From Schumannella sp. 10F1B-5-1 (lineage in GTDB: Bacteria > Actinomycetota > Actinomycetes > Actinomycetales > Microbacteriaceae): a stretch of DNA of 64,000 nt. How positions within the stretch are numbered: the stretch's first letter is position 1; the number at the start of each line of letters is the position of its first letter. This document shows positions 61,461-64,000 of the stretch, in pieces. Location: contig NZ_VHQH01000034.1 in assembly GCF_006517535.1 (NCBI RefSeq), positions 62,001-126,000 on the forward strand, in the 5' to 3' direction. Under the pieces are notes generated by a model that was not told the DNA's origin, searched no databases, and saw only the letters and a program-made list of their open reading frames with translations. The translations under genes were made by a program, and so were the position numbers.

Positions 61461-63443
61461 TCAGGCCAGCAGCTGGTGTCGCGCGAGCTCGCGGTAGAGC
61501 GGCGTCGACTCGAGCAGCTCGTCGTGCGTGCCGACGCCCGCGACGCGTCCGCCGTCGAGCACGATGATGCGGTCGCTGTCGACCACGGTCGACAGGCGGT
61601 GCGCGATCACGAGCAGGGTGCGGTCGGCGGCGACGCGGTCGATCGCCTCGCGCAGCAGCTGCTCGTTGACGCCGTCGAGGGATGCGGTGGCCTCATCCAG
61701 CAGCAGCACCGGCGGCGCCGCGAGCAGGGCGCGCGCGATCGCGAGCCGCTGGCGCTCGCCCCCGCTCAGCATGACGCCGTCTTCGCCGACCGGCGCGTCC
61801 AGGCCGAGCTCGTTGCGCTCCAGCACCGCGCCGAGATTGACCTCGCGCAGCACGGCGACGCAGGCCTCGTCGCTCGCGTCGGGGGCGGCGAGCGTCAGGT
61901 TCTGGCGCAGCGTGCCGGCCAGCACCGGCGCATCCTGCTCGACGTAACCCAGCTGCGATCGCAGCTCACCCCGGTCGAGCGTGCGCACATCCCGCTCGCC
62001 GAACAGCACGCGGCCCTCGTCGGCGTCGTAGAAGCGCTCGATGAGCGACAGGATCGTGCTCTTGCCGGCACCCGAGGGGCCGACCAGCGCGGTGCGCTGG
62101 CCCTTCGGCACCGCGAACGAGACGCCCTTGAGCACGGTGCGGTCGCGCGGCTGGGCGCGCCCGCCTCCGTCGGCGAGCGACCCGACCGCCGCCGCGATCG
62201 CCTTCTCGCGCTCGGTGCGGTGCGCCGCCTCGGGGTAGCGGAACACGACGTCGTCGAAGCGGATCGCCGCGTTCACCCGCTCGTCGACCACGAGCGCGGT
62301 CGTCTCGCCGGTGACGACGGGCGCGACCGAGAGGCTGGATGCGCGAGCCGACGTGGCGGCATCCCCCTCGCTCTCGCTCGGGATGGCCACGACCTCGCGG
62401 ATGCGTCCGAGGGCGCCGAGCGCCTGGTTGACCGAGGTGATCGCGCCGAAGGCGGTGCCGAGCGGCATGATCATGAGGAAGAGGAACAGGATGAACGCGA
62501 CCAGGCTCGCGATCGTGATCGCCCCGCTCGCGACTCGGAAGCCGCCGACGCCGAGCACGACCAGGAACGACGCCTGCATGGCGATGCCGGCGATCGGCAC
62601 GATCAGCGCCGAGACGCGCGCGACGCGCAGGCCGGCGCCGTAGGCGGCATCCGCGTCCTTCACGATCTCGTCGCTCTCGCGCTCGGTCGCCCCCGCGGCG
62701 CGCACGGTGCGGATCGCGCTGACGGCGCGCTCCACCGAGGCGGCCAGGTCGCCGACGCGCTCCTGCTGCTCGCGGCTCGCCACCCGCACCCGCGAGCTGA
62801 GCAGCACAACCGCGACGATCGAGATCGCGACGACGAGCACGGTCAGTGAGAGCAGCACCGGGTCGATCACGGCCATGCCGATGATCGCGCCGATGAAGAC
62901 GACGGCGCCGCCCACCGCATCCACCAGGCCCTGCGTCATGACGGCGTAGAGCAGGGTCGTGTCGCTGCCGACGCGCGACACCAGGTCGCCTGTGCGGCGC
63001 AGGTCGAACTCGGTGATCGGCAGGTGCAGGATGCGCCGCACCAGCTGTCGGCGGGCGGAGCGCACGACGCTCGTGCCGGTGCGCTGCAGCAGGTAGTGCT
63101 GGGCTCCCGAGAGCAGGGCGCTGACGACGACGAGCGCGATGAGCAGCCAGGTCAGCGGGCCGAGCGAATGGCCGGCCTCGACGCGGCCGATCACCTGGCT
63201 CACGAGCGCCGGCTGGGCCAGCGAGGCGGCGGCGCCGAGCAGGCTGAGCACGATCACGACGATCAGCACGCCGCGGTGCTCGGCCAGGTAGGGGAGCAGG
63301 TCGCGGAACGAGGCGCGCGGGCCGTCGTCCCTCGACGCGCGGGCGAAGGGGTTGCGGCTGCGGCGGGCCGGCGGCGTCGGCGACGGGGATGCGGTGCTCG
63401 CGGCAGCGGCGGGGGTCGCGGGGCGGGGTGCGGGGGAGCTCAC
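61461..63443 (-). CDS. ABC exporter half-transporter (fused membrane and ATPase domains)
   Basis: The 660-residue protein has a Pro/Ala/Ser-rich N-terminus of about 45 residues, then six membrane helices (first VLIVVIVLSLLGAAASLAQP). The ATPase domain has Walker A GPSGAGKST, Q-loop YVEQDAPVLAG, signature LSGGERQRLAIARALL, Walker B VLLLDEATASLDG and His switch IAHRLSTV. It is of the lipid/drug exporter (MsbA/LmrA) type and works as a homodimer or with a partner not seen here. A variable insert (PSESEGDAATSARASS) lies between the domains. GTG 63443 has GGAGAG upstream. Confidence 0.92.
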   Translation of the reverse strand: MSSPAPRPATPAAAASTASPSPTPPARRSRNPFARASRDDGPRASFRDLLPYLAEHRGVLIVVIVLSLLGAAASLAQPALVSQVIGRVEAGHSLGPLTWLLIALVVVSALLSGAQHYLLQRTGTSVVRSARRQLVRRILHLPITEFDLRRTGDLVSRVGSDTTLLYAVMTQGLVDAVGGAVVFIGAIIGMAVIDPVLLSLTVLVVAISIVAVVLLSSRVRVASREQQERVGDLAASVERAVSAIRTVRAAGATERESDEIVKDADAAYGAGLRVARVSALIVPIAGIAMQASFLVVLGVGGFRVASGAITIASLVAFILFLFLMIMPLGTAFGAITSVNQALGALGRIREVVAIPSESEGDAATSARASSLSVAPVVTGETTALVVDERVNAAIRFDDVVFRYPEAAHRTEREKAIAAAVGSLADGGGRAQPRDRTVLKGVSFAVPKGQRTALVGPSGAGKSTILSLIERFYDADEGRVLFGERDVRTLDRGELRSQLGYVEQDAPVLAGTLRQNLTLAAPDASDEACVAVLREVNLGAVLERNELGLDAPVGEDGVMLSGGERQRLAIARALLAAPPVLLLDEATASLDGVNEQLLREAIDRVAADRTLLVIAHRLSTVVDSDRIIVLDGGRVAGVGTHDELLESTPLYRELARHQLLA

Positions 63444-63568
63444 GGTTCTCTCCAGAGACACGAGGATGTCAGCGGTTCGGCGGGGCCGGCGCCGGGCGCG
63501 GTCCACCGCACAGCGTCGCACATCCCGCCCGCGCGCCCCCTGCGAGCCGCGCGTGACACCATGGCCGC

Positions 63569-63898
63569 ATGACGACCACGGGACCCCGCGTGCTCGGCCC
63601 GGTCGTGGACGACGCGACCCGGTGCATCCACTACCGCAGCGAGCTCGACGTGATCGCGATCCGCTTCGCCTGCTGCGGCGAGTACTACCCCTGCCACGCC
63701 TGCCATGCCGAGACAGCCGATCACGCGGCGACGGTCTGGCCGCGGGGTGCGCGCGACGAACGCGCCGTGCTGTGCGGCGAGTGCCGCGCCGAGTTGACGA
63801 TCGCCGAGTACCTGGGGGCGTCGTCGTCGTGCCCGCGCTGCGGCGCCGGCTTCAATCCGGGATGCGCGCTGCACACGCACCTCTACTTCGAGGTCTGA
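63569..63898 (+). CDS. CHY zinc-finger protein
   Basis: The 109-residue protein is almost entirely zinc-binding: TRCIHYRSELDVIAIRFACC, EYYPCHACHAETADHAA, VLCGECRAELTIAEYL, SCPRCGAGFNPGCALHTHLY. This is the CHY-type finger seen in the eukaryotic RING protein Pirh2 and in small bacterial proteins of unknown role. The length is usual for the bacterial form. No nearby gene suggests a function. Confidence 0.92.
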   Translation: MTTTGPRVLGPVVDDATRCIHYRSELDVIAIRFACCGEYYPCHACHAETADHAATVWPRGARDERAVLCGECRAELTIAEYLGASSSCPRCGAGFNPGCALHTHLYFEV

Positions 63899-64000
63899 GC
63901 GGGGCCGGTCCGCGAGCTGGCGGCGCCCCGCTGTCTCGCGTTGCGGATGGAGCGTGCCCTCGAGCCGTCACGGGGCTCGGCGGTGTCGTGCATCCGAAAC
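63899..64000. other. Right window edge, no gene visible
   Basis: The last 102 bp show no start or clear motif beyond GC-rich sequence ending GCATCCGAAAC. Confidence 0.4.

Overview
The window is high-GC actinobacterial chromosome. The gene content (Lsr2, mqo, 6C RNA, a Rv2578c-type radical SAM protein, a tad locus with DUF4244 and Rv3654c-like genes, type B L36), the frequent heptamer GGATGCG/CGCATCC and many leaderless-looking starts suggest a Microbacteriaceae-type organism. That placement is inference, because no rRNA is present. From memory, the order metallophosphoesterase - PASTA penicillin-binding protein - DUF4177 - RidA - acs - 6C RNA - tadA/tadB - DUF4244 - TadE - Rv3654c-like - topA - tmk - holB mirrors the Rv3683 to Rv3644c stretch of Mycobacterium tuberculosis, so most of the window is ancestral backbone.

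Layout. 1-3.7 kb: the end of a HerA-like ATPase gene, a small membrane protein, and a TetR regulator divergent from a DUF998 membrane protein across a palindromic operator. 3.8-6.3 kb: tRNA-Ser(GGA), a strong terminator, then a 772-residue DUF262-DUF1524 nuclease carrying a C-terminal alkyltransferase-like domain. It looks unlike its neighbours in composition and is the best candidate for an unusual defence protein. 6.3-10.2 kb: pta-ackA and an NAD(P)-binding protein. 10.4-21.2 kb: SRP RNA, a 7.1-kb gene for a wall-anchored protein with 21 IPT/TIG repeats, then dnaX-recR. 21.3-28.6 kb: an AraC/VOC pair, lysC-asd, an SGNH lipoprotein, mqo and a LacI regulator. 28.6-34.1 kb: an ABC-F gene with a long leader, a duplicated palindromic element, an Xre membrane regulator, a radical SAM gene behind a perfect LexA-type box, a response regulator, tdk and tRNA-Pro(CGG). 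34.1-40.5 kb: metallophosphoesterase, PASTA PBP, DUF4177, RidA and acs. 40.7-44.3 kb: 6C RNA and a compact tad pilus locus. 44.4-52.2 kb: topA-tmk-holB, a tripeptidyl-peptidase-like lipoprotein with a TetR gene, then tRNA-Thr(CGT) whose CCA end overlaps the start of an SDR gene. 52.3-64 kb: an FAD oxidase-cupin pair, a lipoprotein, a COG0523-like gene divergent from zinc-free ribosomal protein L36, sufS-sufU, lsr2, a D,D-carboxypeptidase-like gene, pncA, an ABC exporter and a CHY zinc-finger protein.

How the genes work together. Central functions are acetate handling (pta-ackA and acs), aspartate-family synthesis (lysC-asd), DNA replication and repair (dnaX, recR, topA, holB, tmk, tdk) and envelope building (PBP, carboxypeptidase, tad, IPT protein). 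Two regulatory readings follow from sites in the sequence: SOS control of the radical SAM gene, and possible zinc (Zur) control of the COG0523-L36 divergent pair.

Overarching patterns. At least nine starts lie 6-7 nt after a TANNNT box, and at least five intergenic spacers hold near-perfect inverted repeats with 17-20 nt arms. No insertion sequence, prophage or CRISPR array was seen.
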